Source of the DNA: Henckelia pumila
Taxonomy: Eukaryota; Streptophyta; Magnoliopsida; Lamiales; Gesneriaceae
Reading direction: 5' to 3'
Length of the DNA: 64,000 nt
NCBI RefSeq assembly: GCF_033568475.1
Contig: NC_133123.1
Span: forward strand, 152,101,753 to 152,165,752
Shown piece by piece: positions 55,015-64,000 of the stretch. How positions within the stretch are numbered: position 1 is the stretch's first letter; every line of letters begins with the position of its first letter. The notes below the pieces were generated by a model. The model saw only the letters and a list, made by a program, of their open reading frames with translations. It made no database searches and was not told where the DNA came from. The position numbers and the translations under genes were made by a program.

Positions 55015-57795
55015 ATGTCGATCCAGAAGACTTGCCTTGCAATCAACTTTGATTCCGTTATTGAGGCAAACAATGCAGGAATCACTGAGGTCTTCACCAT
55101 GCTTGAAGCCTCTGGACTGAAGAAGTTTTTGGGAAGCAGCGCCATCTGCGATCTGCCTGTCTTGAAGGAGTTCTTTGCAACCGCTCAAATCGAGCATGGG
55201 ACTGTCAAATGCTTGATCCGGACAGAGTCCTACTCCTTCAATCAAAAGTTCTTTGCCAGCACATTTGATCTGTCCTCCAGGGGTTTGACAAAATGCGCGG
55301 ATCTTCCAGATGGTAACTGCTCATACTGGTTGAAGGAATTCTCAACCACTGATGCTCCGATCAAACTGCCGGCTCAGAAGACATCTCTTAAAGCTCCATT
55401 CAGGCTATTGACCAACATCGTGGCCAAGAATCTTCTTGCCAAGGCTGGATCGTACGACAAGGTGACGATGGAGAAATTCCAATACATGGCTTGTATCGCC
55501 TCCAAAATCAACATCAACTGGTCAGACATATTGTTCACTACTTTATGTGAGATGATCAGGGGAAAATGGCAATCCGAGGGATTTGCTCTGCAAATTTGCC
55601 ACACCTTGAGCGTCCTTGGAGTAGACTTCTCCAAGACTGAGCCTCTGCATCCCACCAAATGGCTCAACAAGTCTACAATCTTCAAGTTTCTGAACAAGAA
55701 AGAGGTTGCGGTCGACACTCTGCCTTCGACCGCAAGTGTTGTTGCTGTCACTCAACCGCTTTCAATAGTCCCAGTAGCGGCCAAACCAGCCCATACCAAG
55801 AAATCTGCCAAGCGTCAACTTATCATAGAGTCTGACTCTGAAGAAGAATCATGTGAGAACGTTCCACTGATTCAAGCCTTCAGCAAGTCATCTCCTTCTG
55901 TCTCCAAAGCAGCTGTGCCATCCACGCCTGCAGGCGAGAAGAAGAGGCAGCACAAGAGGTTAAAGTCCCTTTCTGGACTTGCTCCTACCGTTCCAACACC
56001 AATTCTGCCAACGGTCGAGACTACTACCACTACTGCTACTACTGCTCCACGTCCTACCAAGGGTGTGATAATCATGGAAGGTGCCTCATCAACTCCAAAG
56101 GTCACTCTCGCTGATCCCAAGGACAAAGGGAAATGTGTGATGATCTACTCACCTAAGGCTCAACCAGCAGCTACTGTAGAGCTCAACTTGATCATCTCTC
56201 ACGTTCTCCGCACTGTCAAGCGTCACCTACAGCGCTTTGACAGATGGCATCATTCCCGTACTCACCTGACGCTTGCTCAAATATTTCCTAAGTGGAAAGC
56301 TCTGAACGTTATTGAGCAGAAGATGCTTCTTTTTGCTGACACTGAAGACATCGTGGAGGCTCTGGGAAGAAGACAGCTCATCGACTTGAAGCTTCGAGGA
56401 AGCCTGATATCTCTGTTGATTAATGAGCGTGTCAAGAACTTCAAATCCAAGAGTCCTACCGCCACCGATGACTTTGTGATTTTGACTGGACTACAGAATT
56501 GTCTACGTCAAATCACTCAACTACTTCAGCACTTCCAAGCTCTTAACAACGTAAAGACGACAGCTTCAGCAGCTTGTATACAGGCTTATGGACTGGAAGC
56601 ACAGGTGATGATGAAGACTTTTCTTACCCAAGATCAGGGTGAAGAAGACGTCTCTGCTATTACTCTTTCAGATGGGATTCTGACCGGTCTCATCACTGCT
56701 GACCTGTTTCAGTCATCCGCTCTAGGATCGATTGTGGGAGCATCTTCATCGGTCGACCCCGCCTCAACCGCAGTCCAAGCAGTAATTCAACCGGAAGCAG
56801 CTGTGACTGCTCACTCATCTCCAGCGGCGACCGCTCACACCTCTCCCAGTCGTCTACAAGATTTTTTAGAAGTGATTGAACAAGAAATTCCTGTCACCTC
56901 TGTGACAGAGGCTCCTTGCAGCAGTGAAGCAGTAGTGCCCCCAACAGAGATACCAAGCACTATTGTATCACTTGCACCTCAAGAACAGCCAGTGACTGAT
57001 GCTGACCCAGCACTTCAACCGTCTCCATCTACTGAAAAGTTTGTGGAAGATCTCCTAATGGATGAACCGAGTGCTGATCCTGCTACTCCACCAACCATCT
57101 TGGCTGCAGTCGAGACCCCTACATCTCCAACTGTACCACTATTGGAAGGTCCATCAGCTAGCTCACCAGCCAGATCACCAGCACCACATCATCTTGAGTC
57201 TGGCCCGGCTTCACCAAGGAATGACACACAGAGTCAAATGCTTCAGACTGATGACTCATATATTGAAGCCATGGCAGCAGCTCTGGATCACACATTGATA
57301 AATAGGCTTCATGAGCTCATGCAAACAGTTCGATCCTTTTCACAAGACATCACAAACACATCCTCATGGGTTGACAATTCACGCAAGACGATGATTCGGC
57401 ATTTTGAGACCGTGTCTAGAGACCTTGCTCATCTGTCCAAAGAGATCACTGCCCATCATCGCACTCAAATCAAAACGCTCTCTACCGTCTCCGAACAAGT
57501 TGTCAGATCCAAAAACCGCCTTCATAGGCAGTTGAATGATCGGATGGACACTATGAAAGCTACTCTAATTGCTCAACTAGATGCAAAAATTGATACTATG
57601 CAAGCTTGCCTTGGCACTCAACTCACTGAGATCATCCTTCGACTCAACCAAGGTGATGCCAAAAAGGGGGAAGAAGAGCAACGAAGAGCAGCAGAGGCAA
57701 GAAGACGTGAAGAAGAATCCAGAAGAAAGGAAGAAGCCGACAGAAGAAGAAGAGAAGGCGATAGGTCAGGAGGAGCCAGTTGGTTCAAAAGATGA
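55015..57795 (+). CDS. Sirevirus 2 third ORF (env-like position), 926 aa
   Basis: An intact ORF between pol and the 3' LTR, where SIRE1-type elements have their env-like gene. Residues about 1-230 form a globular domain (VIEANNAGITEVFTMLEASG, ICDLPVLKEFFATAQIEHG, CEMIRGKWQSEG) that resembles the plant transposon protein domain often found in such ORFs. The middle is Pro/Thr/Ser/Ala-rich and low complexity, with a basic patch (KKRQHKRLK). A helical segment at about 390-545 follows, then a second low-complexity part and a C-terminal coiled coil. The last 45 residues are Glu/Arg-rich. I see no signal peptide and no membrane anchor, so a true envelope role is doubtful. It may act in the nucleus or bind Gag or nucleic acid; this is inference. 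Confidence 0.82.
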   Translation: MSIQKTCLAINFDSVIEANNAGITEVFTMLEASGLKKFLGSSAICDLPVLKEFFATAQIEHGTVKCLIRTESYSFNQKFFASTFDLSSRGLTKCADLPDGNCSYWLKEFSTTDAPIKLPAQKTSLKAPFRLLTNIVAKNLLAKAGSYDKVTMEKFQYMACIASKININWSDILFTTLCEMIRGKWQSEGFALQICHTLSVLGVDFSKTEPLHPTKWLNKSTIFKFLNKKEVAVDTLPSTASVVAVTQPLSIVPVAAKPAHTKKSAKRQLIIESDSEEESCENVPLIQAFSKSSPSVSKAAVPSTPAGEKKRQHKRLKSLSGLAPTVPTPILPTVETTTTTATTAPRPTKGVIIMEGASSTPKVTLADPKDKGKCVMIYSPKAQPAATVELNLIISHVLRTVKRHLQRFDRWHHSRTHLTLAQIFPKWKALNVIEQKMLLFADTEDIVEALGRRQLIDLKLRGSLISLLINERVKNFKSKSPTATDDFVILTGLQNCLRQITQLLQHFQALNNVKTTASAACIQAYGLEAQVMMKTFLTQDQGEEDVSAITLSDGILTGLITADLFQSSALGSIVGASSSVDPASTAVQAVIQPEAAVTAHSSPAATAHTSPSRLQDFLEVIEQEIPVTSVTEAPCSSEAVVPPTEIPSTIVSLAPQEQPVTDADPALQPSPSTEKFVEDLLMDEPSADPATPPTILAAVETPTSPTVPLLEGPSASSPARSPAPHHLESGPASPRNDTQSQMLQTDDSYIEAMAAALDHTLINRLHELMQTVRSFSQDITNTSSWVDNSRKTMIRHFETVSRDLAHLSKEITAHHRTQIKTLSTVSEQVVRSKNRLHRQLNDRMDTMKATLIAQLDAKIDTMQACLGTQLTEIILRLNQGDAKKGEEEQRRAAEARRREEESRRKEEADRRRREGDRSGGASWFKR

Positions 57796-57957
57796 AAAAC
57801 TTGTCTCTTCTTTACTTATCGCAGCTGTATCTCATTTTGTTTTTCTTCAATAGGTGTAATAAGAATGCTTATTGTAATTAATGAAATTCATTCTCTCAAT
57901 GAAGTTCATTTTAATGCTTTCATATTGTTTTCGGAGCACTTAAGTTTTGTCATCACC

Positions 57958-57971
57958 AAAAAGGGGGAAAT
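57958..57971 (+). other. 3' polypurine tract
   Basis: aaaaagggggaaat directly before the 3' LTR; it primes plus-strand DNA synthesis. Confidence 0.88.
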
Positions 57972-59291
57972 TGTTGAATCCGACATTTTGGTGATAACAA
58001 ACAACAACTCATTGTATAGGAATGTGCTGCCAATCTTTTGTATTTCAGGAATCTACTACAACTCCTACCGCAACCGTCTAAACCCTTCAAGTTATCTACC
58101 GGAAGCTTGTCAACCGCCTTTGTCTCTTGACCGGTTGCAGTCACAAGCCTATCGACTGGTTATTCAAACCAGCAGAGGATAAATCTATCTACCGGTAGAA
58201 TGCCAACTGCTTATCAAGATATCTCAAGACAAATACTTGAGACAAGACGTTCATTGCAAGATCTTTTATCAAAAGCAGAACCGACATATCAGAAGATCTG
58301 TTGACTCTTGCATCGAGAGATAAATCGGCGTATCAGAAGATCTGTTGACTCTTGCATCGAGACAACAGGTTGCACTAAAATGGCAAAAACGCAGAATGGC
58401 TACAGATAAAGCATTCGACCGTTTATACCAGTTTTGGACCCTGGAAGTTGTCTGCATTTAAAGAAGTGTACGATCTTCATGCAGAATCATCAATGCATTT
58501 ATGAAGCATTAAATGTGCATTCAATGCGGCATCAGAACGTTCAAAATAAAGACGTTGATGATTGACCTATATAAAGGGAAGATTGCTCAAGAAGTGACAA
58601 GAAGACAAGCAACACGAAAAATCTCAATCAACTCAATCACTTGAATACTATCAGAAGTCCTCATCTGATATACTGAAGCAATACTTGAGCACACTTACAA
58701 GATCATTCACTTGCTGCTCAAATAAACCCTCGCCTACAGTTTACATATCTGATCTTCAAGGATCATCCTAGGGTTTCCAAGCCTCTCGACCGCTCTGCAG
58801 TTTGAGAAGCTCAACCGGACTGTATTCATTATTGAAGAGACTTGAAGCTACTCTGAAAGCTTCCACCAGTCTGATAAGAACTGAGAATCTTATCTGTGTA
58901 AATCTAGGAGTTTCGGATTAGGCATTGGATAAGTCCTAAGTCTGAAGTGGGTGTATTGCAAGACGTTGTAATAACCAAAGTCTTCTAGTGAATTCCTTCC
59001 TAAGTGGAAGAAGTGGAGACGTAGAAGGATTAAGCCTTCGAACTTCCATAAATCGTGCCTTAGTCTTTACTGCATATTTATCTTATATATTGCTCATACA
59101 TCGTGTTATAACTTGCCTTTGCATCACTAAAACCTCTGAACTATTTCCGCACTATTTAAGTTGTTCAAACCGTTTTAGAAGTTGAGAAAACAGATTAAGT
59201 GAACTAAACTTCACTTGATCATTTTGAAAAGAAAGAAAATAAGTTTCAGAGTGTATTCACCCCCCCTCTACCCTCTGAACCGATCCCAACA
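57972..59291 (+). repeat. 3' LTR of Sirevirus 2
   Basis: Same length as the 5' LTR, about eight single-base differences. TATA box at 58568-58575. Followed by TSD TAAAT. Confidence 0.95.
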
Positions 59292-60691
59292 TAAATTTAA
59301 ATTTATTCACCTTTAAAATAAAATTAAAATAAGTAATAATTAAAATTTTGAATAATATTCATTTGTTTTATTTTTTTAAGATATAGTAAATTTCTAATAT
59401 TTGATAAAGTCTTATGTTTGAGTCTTAAATTTATTTAGATAAATGTGCATGGATTACATTTTGACATTTATTTTTGAAAAAAATTACTTTTTTGATTTTA
59501 TAAGTTTTTTTATATGTAATTCCGATACTCTGTGTTATCAGATTTCAAAGTCCGTTGTATTTGTTTTGTTTTTTTACGATTTTAGAGTCTTTTTTTCGAT
59601 GTGATACTTTTGTAACTTAGACGTTTATACTATTGCATCAGCATTTTCGATGAAAAATAACTAAAATTGCCAAAAATCAAAATACGCAAGACTAAACTGA
59701 AACTGAAATTTCGATATCGCTAAAAACCCTCTATATCAGTTAAGTCCTTGTGTTTCAAATTTTGGACATAAACGCCTACAAAAACACATATAGACAAGGG
59801 AATGCGCTCAAACTTGAAAACATGGGGATATAAGTGCTCAAGATTTAAAAACACAAGGAGTTAATAGATAATTCATTTTTTATAATAGGTTTTTAGGAAT
59901 CTTGAGATTTAATAGGGGTAATTATCTCATATAAAAAAATATAGACCCAAAATAATAATTTGCAAAGATTAGCGGACCAAAATTACAATTTTTTATTTAT
60001 TTTTCCATAATTATCTTTGATTTATTAATATTTATGAATGAAATTTATAATATTTAATTTTATTTAAATTCCAAATTATCCATAAATTTTATATTATATT
60101 TTTTTTTTAATTTTTTACATTCATTTTCCACCAAATGTTCATGAAATTATTTATTGAAAACTTCTCTAATCAAATTTTTTTATTTCTATTCATACTTTTA
60201 AAGATAAAATTATTAAATATACATGATTTTTTAAAAATAATTTCACTTAAAATATATATTTTTTTCAAACATATATTCACTTTATACATCAATTTTTATA
60301 TTTTTAAACTACTATGTAGAAAATCTCATATCAATACAATTAATCGAATGAATATACAATCTAGGAGCAAAATAAAAAATTCACGGTGAAAAACTTTGTC
60401 ATTCTATTTACACTTTTATAGTCATAATAAAATAAATATATATTATCTTTAATAATTTTAAAGAGTACATGCATATTTTTATTTTCCAACATCTGAATTA
60501 TTTTTATGTTAATTGCTTTTAGATTTTCCTAAGAATTATGTTTCAATAAAATTTTATTTGTCTAATTTATTTTTATGATCAAATATCTATTGATTTATTA
60601 CATATCATTATTTTCAAATTTTGTTATAAGTATGTTGTAACCAAATTTTATTTTTTTATCAGAACTTTTTTTAAAAATGTGTTTTAAATTT
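59292..60691. other. AT-rich DNA between two Sireviruses
   Basis: No gene. It holds the third copy of the gatttcggtc-type fold-back repeat (about 59470-59740) and a segment (60160-60660) paralogous to 47260-47840. Confidence 0.5.
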
Positions 60692-62031
60692 TGTTGAATC
60701 CGATATTTTGGTGATAACAAACAACAACTCATTGTATAGGAATGTGCTGCCAACCATTGTATTTCAGGAATCTACTACAACTTCTACCGGAAGCTTGTCA
60801 ACCGCCTTTGCTCTCGACCGGCTGAAGTCACAAGCCTATCGACTGGCTATCAAAACCAGCAGAGGATAAATCTATCTACCGGAAGCTTGTCAACCGCCTT
60901 TATCTCTCGACCGGTTGAAGTCACAAGCTTATCGACTGGTTATTCAAACCAGCAGAGGACAAATATCTCTACCGGTAGAATGCCAACTGCCTATCTAGAT
61001 ATCTCGAGACAAGTACCTGTGACAAGATGTTCTTTGCAGGATCCTTTATTAAAAGTAGAACCGGCGTTTCAGAAGATTTGTTGACTCCTGCAAATCAAGA
61101 CAACAGGTTGTACCAAAATGGCAAAAACACAGAATGACTACAGATAAAGCATTCGACCGTTTATTCCAGTTTTGGACCCTGGAAGTTGTCTGCAGTGTAC
61201 GATCCTCATGCAGAATCATCAATGCATTTATGAGCATTAAATGTGCATTCAATGCAGCATCAGAACGTTCAAAATAAAGACGTTGATGATTGACCTATAT
61301 AAAGTGAAGATTGCTCAAAAAGAAAACAACAAGAACAACAACAAGTGATACGAGACAACGAAGAGAGACAAGCAACTCAGAAAAATTTCAATCACTTGAC
61401 TAATATCAGAAGTCCTCATCTGATATACTTGAGCACACTTACAAGATCATTCATCTGCTGCTCAAATAAACCCTCGCTTACAGTTCACATATCTGATCGT
61501 CAAGGATCATCCTAGGGTTTTCAAGCCTCTCGACCGCTCTGCAGTCTGAGAAGCTCAACTCAACTATACTCAGTGTTGAAGAGACTTGAAGCTGCTCTGA
61601 AAGCTTCCACCAGTCTGATAAGAACTGAGAATCTTATCTGTGTAAATCTAGGAGTTTCGGATTAGGCATTGGATAAGTCCTAAGTCTGAAGTGGGTGTAT
61701 TACAAGACGTTGTAATAACCAAAGTCTTCTAGTGAATTCCTTCCTAAGTGGAAGAAGGGGAGACGTAGAAGGATTAAGCCTTCGAACTTCCATAAAATCG
61801 TGCTTTAGCATTTACTGCCATTTATCTTACATCCTGCTCATACATTGCATTATAAACTTTGCATCACTAAAACCTCTGAACTATTTCCGCACTATTTAAG
61901 TTGTTCAAAACGTTTTAGAAGTTGAGAAAACTGATTAAGTGAACTAAACCTCACTTGATCATTTTAAAGAAGAAGAAGAAAAGTTTCAGAGTGTATTCAC
62001 CCCCCCTCTACCCTCTGAACCGATCCCAACA
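60692..62031 (+). repeat. 5' LTR of Sirevirus 3 (1340 bp)
   Basis: Starts TGTTGAATCCGATATT and ends CGATCCCAACA. It has an extra 92-bp tandem unit (ctaccggaagcttgtcaacc at 60784 and 60876) but only one copy of the 49-bp cagaagat unit, so it is a structural variant of the Sirevirus 2 LTR. Confidence 0.92.
61296..61303 (+). promoter_or_regulatory. TATA box, Sirevirus 3 LTR
   Basis: TATATAAA in the same context as in the other two LTRs. Confidence 0.75.
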
Positions 62032-62033
62032 AG

Positions 62034-62047
62034 TGGTATCAGAGCGG
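62034..62047 (+). other. Primer binding site, Sirevirus 3
   Basis: TGGTATCAGAGCGG, two bases after the LTR end. Confidence 0.92.
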
Positions 62048-62084
62048 GTTCCTTTCTCAACTGCTGATCTGAAGTTTTCAAATC

Positions 62085-64000
62085 ATGACTTCTTTCAACA
62101 GAATTCCTATGTTTTCTAAAGAAGAGTATGATGATTGGAAAATTCGCATGCAGGCACATCTTGCAGCACAGGATGATGACATGCTATATGTCATAACAGA
62201 CGGTCCTATCAAAATTATGAAGGTCAACCCAGCTCTAGCCGATGGTGCAGGACAAATGATTGAGAAACCAAGAGCTGAGTGGACCACTGAGGACAAAAAG
62301 AAGGCCAATCTTGACAATGTGGCCCGGGACATCCTATACAAAACACTGGACAAGAATATGTTCAGCAAAATCAAGTCATGTTCCACAGCAAAGGAGATTT
62401 GGGAGAAGCTCACTCAGCTGTGTGAAGGGAATGACCAGACAAAGGAAAACAAGCTCACTCTGGCCATTCAAAAATATGACAACGCCAAAATGAAGCCAGG
62501 GGAAACCATGGCTGAATTTGATGAACGGTTCAGTAGTATCATCTGTGATCTTATTGCTTTAGGTAAAACTTATACTAACCGTGAAATTGCTGTGAAGGTT
62601 ATGAGAGCTCTGCCCAAAGAATGGGAGATCAAGACAGTGGCCATGAGAGAGTCAAAAGACTTGAGCAAGGTTGAACTGCATGATCTCTTTGCAGATCTCA
62701 AAGCCTATGAGTTCGAGCTCAACATGAGAACAGAAGATGAACCATCTACTTCTCAACCAACCAAGGCCTTAACCTCAACCGTGATATGTCCACCGGTCGA
62801 GGAAGCTCCAAAGAGATCAGCTGAGCAAATCAGCAATGAAGCCATGACACTCTTTGTCAAGAAATTTGGTAAATTTATGCGTAAAAACAATTCTAAATTT
62901 AAAAATTATCATAAATCGGACCATACAAACGATGGTCCTACTTGTTTTAACTGTGGAAAGCCAGGCCACTTCATTGCAGACTGCACCAAGCATAAGAACA
63001 ATGATCAGAAGCAATTCTCCGAAAGAAGAAGGGGTAAGGAGGATAAAAGGACGTTTAGAAAAGGAAGAGACCAAAGGGTTCTAGTAGCAGACGAAAGCAA
63101 AAGCAAGTGGGCTGAGTCTGACTCTGACAACTCCAATACCGGAAGCTCTTCAGATGACAGCGATGATGAAAAAGTGGAATGCCTTATGGCCGACATCGAA
63201 GAAGAAGCTGAGGAGGTATTTGACTTTGGCTCACCTGAATTTACTCACAGTGATTTAGTTACTGCTTTACACGAAATGGCTAATGAATACAAAGCATTAT
63301 CCAAGGAGTTCGAGGAAGTAAAGGCAGAAAGAGCTGACCTAAAAGATAAGTCAAGCAAATCAAGCTGCATGCAGCAAAAAGAGCTTGATGGTCTTAAGGT
63401 CAAGCTAAGTCTGCTGGCTACTGAGAACGACACCTTGAAAAGAGTATTCCAAGCTACCTTGATTGAGAATAAAAAACTACTTGAAACCATTAAGGCTTGG
63501 AATAAATCTTCGGTAACCATTGACAAGATTCAAGAAATCCAAAGACCGGTACATGATAAAACCGGTCTAGGGTTTGGAACAAATGAACAGTCTATGGAAT
63601 CCTGTATTCAGTCAAGCCTGGACAAAGGCAATCTTAACAAAATAAGATTTGTCAGGTCCAGCACGATATATGAACACGATAAGTGCAGCTTTGACAAAAA
63701 TCAGAAAGTATCGAACGAACGAAGCTCTAAGCATAGAGGGCTGGGATATGTGGATCCCCAGACCTCTAATCAAAGAGGAACTTGGATCAAACCAAAACCT
63801 AATGAAAGAAGAAAGGGAAACCAATCTAATTTCAAAAGGCCATGGAATGAGTCTAACTACTCTAAGAAAAGATGGTCAAAGGAGAAGCCTTACCAGTACT
63901 TTAATTGCAGGCCAGTTCAAAAGAGGTACAGGCTAACTGATGAAAATAAAAAAGGCAAGCAGCACACAGCAACCTCACAAGCACACACATTTACTGCCTA
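62085..64000 (+). CDS. gag: Sirevirus 3 Gag (partial, open to the window end)
   Basis: The ATG aligns with that of Sirevirus 2 and the frame appears open for 638 codons to the edge. The UBN2-type domain (EYDDWKIRMQAHL, ARDILYKTLDKNMFSKI) is followed by the knuckle CFNCGKPGHFIADC, the acidic Ser/Asp stretch and the coiled-coil-like part, all as in Sirevirus 2. Some positions match Sirevirus 1 better (RMQAHL, FDERF), so it may keep ancestral residues that Sirevirus 2 has changed. The gag stop and predicted gag/pol intron would fall just past the window. Confidence 0.92.
   Translation, partial: MTSFNRIPMFSKEEYDDWKIRMQAHLAAQDDDMLYVITDGPIKIMKVNPALADGAGQMIEKPRAEWTTEDKKKANLDNVARDILYKTLDKNMFSKIKSCSTAKEIWEKLTQLCEGNDQTKENKLTLAIQKYDNAKMKPGETMAEFDERFSSIICDLIALGKTYTNREIAVKVMRALPKEWEIKTVAMRESKDLSKVELHDLFADLKAYEFELNMRTEDEPSTSQPTKALTSTVICPPVEEAPKRSAEQISNEAMTLFVKKFGKFMRKNNSKFKNYHKSDHTNDGPTCFNCGKPGHFIADCTKHKNNDQKQFSERRRGKEDKRTFRKGRDQRVLVADESKSKWAESDSDNSNTGSSSDDSDDEKVECLMADIEEEAEEVFDFGSPEFTHSDLVTALHEMANEYKALSKEFEEVKAERADLKDKSSKSSCMQQKELDGLKVKLSLLATENDTLKRVFQATLIENKKLLETIKAWNKSSVTIDKIQEIQRPVHDKTGLGFGTNEQSMESCIQSSLDKGNLNKIRFVRSSTIYEHDKCSFDKNQKVSNERSSKHRGLGYVDPQTSNQRGTWIKPKPNERRKGNQSNFKRPWNESNYSKKRWSKEKPYQYFNCRPVQKRYRLTDENKKGKQHTATSQAHTFTA

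Larger units (their letters stand above)
48038..59291 (+). mobile_element. Sirevirus-lineage Ty1/copia element 2, full length (11,254 bp)
   Basis: Two 1320-bp LTRs, TSD TAAAT (48033-48037 and 59292-59296), iMet-type PBS, gag, pol, a third ORF, and a polypurine tract next to the 3' LTR. I count about eight differences between the LTRs, roughly 0.6%, so insertion was recent. The long gag with knuckle and coiled-coil-like C-terminus, plus an extra ORF after pol, marks the Sirevirus (Maximus/SIRE) lineage. One TAG inside pol (52828) interrupts the polyprotein. Confidence 0.93.
60692..64000 (+). mobile_element. Sirevirus 3, same family as Sirevirus 2, cut by the window end
   Basis: 5' LTR (60692-62031), PBS and gag, all closely matching Sirevirus 2 in order and sequence. 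Same orientation, 1.4 kb downstream of it. Pol and the rest lie beyond 64000. Confidence 0.92.

Noticed and set aside
57581..57853. Plus-strand ORF rich in Glu and Lys
   Set aside because: An alternative frame of the charged C-terminus of the third ORF.

Overview
This window is AT-rich, TE-dense nuclear DNA from a flowering plant, most likely a eudicot. The evidence is the set of plant-type retroelements (Sirevirus-lineage Ty1/copia with an extra ORF after pol, plant Ty3/gypsy with tRNA-Asp or tRNA-iMet primer sites, a plant L1 LINE with a C-terminal RNase H, Helitrons, Mutator-like MITEs) and one plant-specific DUF579 gene. I cannot name the species. No tRNA, rRNA, CRISPR or bacterial features were seen.

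Layout. 1-4160: a minus-strand non-autonomous Ty3/gypsy element carrying only a gag-like ORF; it probably interrupts the next element. 4161-11587: a decayed minus-strand Sirevirus (LTR, broken gag, broken pol, and a small antisense ORF with its own TATA box). 11588-12829: AT-rich DNA. 12830-33683: a nested complex built on a tandem duplication of an approximately 0.75-kb unit. Unit 1 is split by an 8.2-kb Helitron (13413-21609), which holds a broken LINE that is itself hit by two MITEs. Unit 2 is split by a TIR element (about 22084-33233), which holds a non-autonomous LTR element (22195-25462, TSD GTATT) and a Ty3/gypsy element (26109-32734, TSD TTACT). The two units show each other's empty sites. 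33684-38460: solo-LTR-like DNA, Helitron ends, fold-back elements and a MULE-type MITE with an adjacent empty site. 38511-43416: traces of a multi-exon host gene of unknown function, with a frameshift. 44744-45724: an intact DUF579/IRX15-like gene on the minus strand, the best host gene here. 46063-48037: Helitron-derived AT-rich DNA. 48038-59291: a young, full-length 11.25-kb Sirevirus (TSD TAAAT, LTRs about 0.6% different) with gag, pol and a 926-codon third ORF. 60692-64000: the 5' part of a second copy of that family, cut by the window end.

Most interesting. (1) In both Sirevirus families gag ends at an in-frame TAG just before a pyrimidine-rich AG. Removing a predicted short intron (75 nt and 79 nt) deletes that TAG and joins gag to pol in frame in both, although gag and pol are in the same frame in one element and in different frames in the other. 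This suggests that Gag-Pol is made by splicing and Gag by the unspliced RNA. (2) Each Sirevirus family is strongly enriched, in LTRs and coding sequence alike, for its own short motif (TCGACCG in one, GATCTG in the other), as expected for family-specific protein-binding sites. (3) The third ORF has its own TATA box and follows a second polypurine tract.
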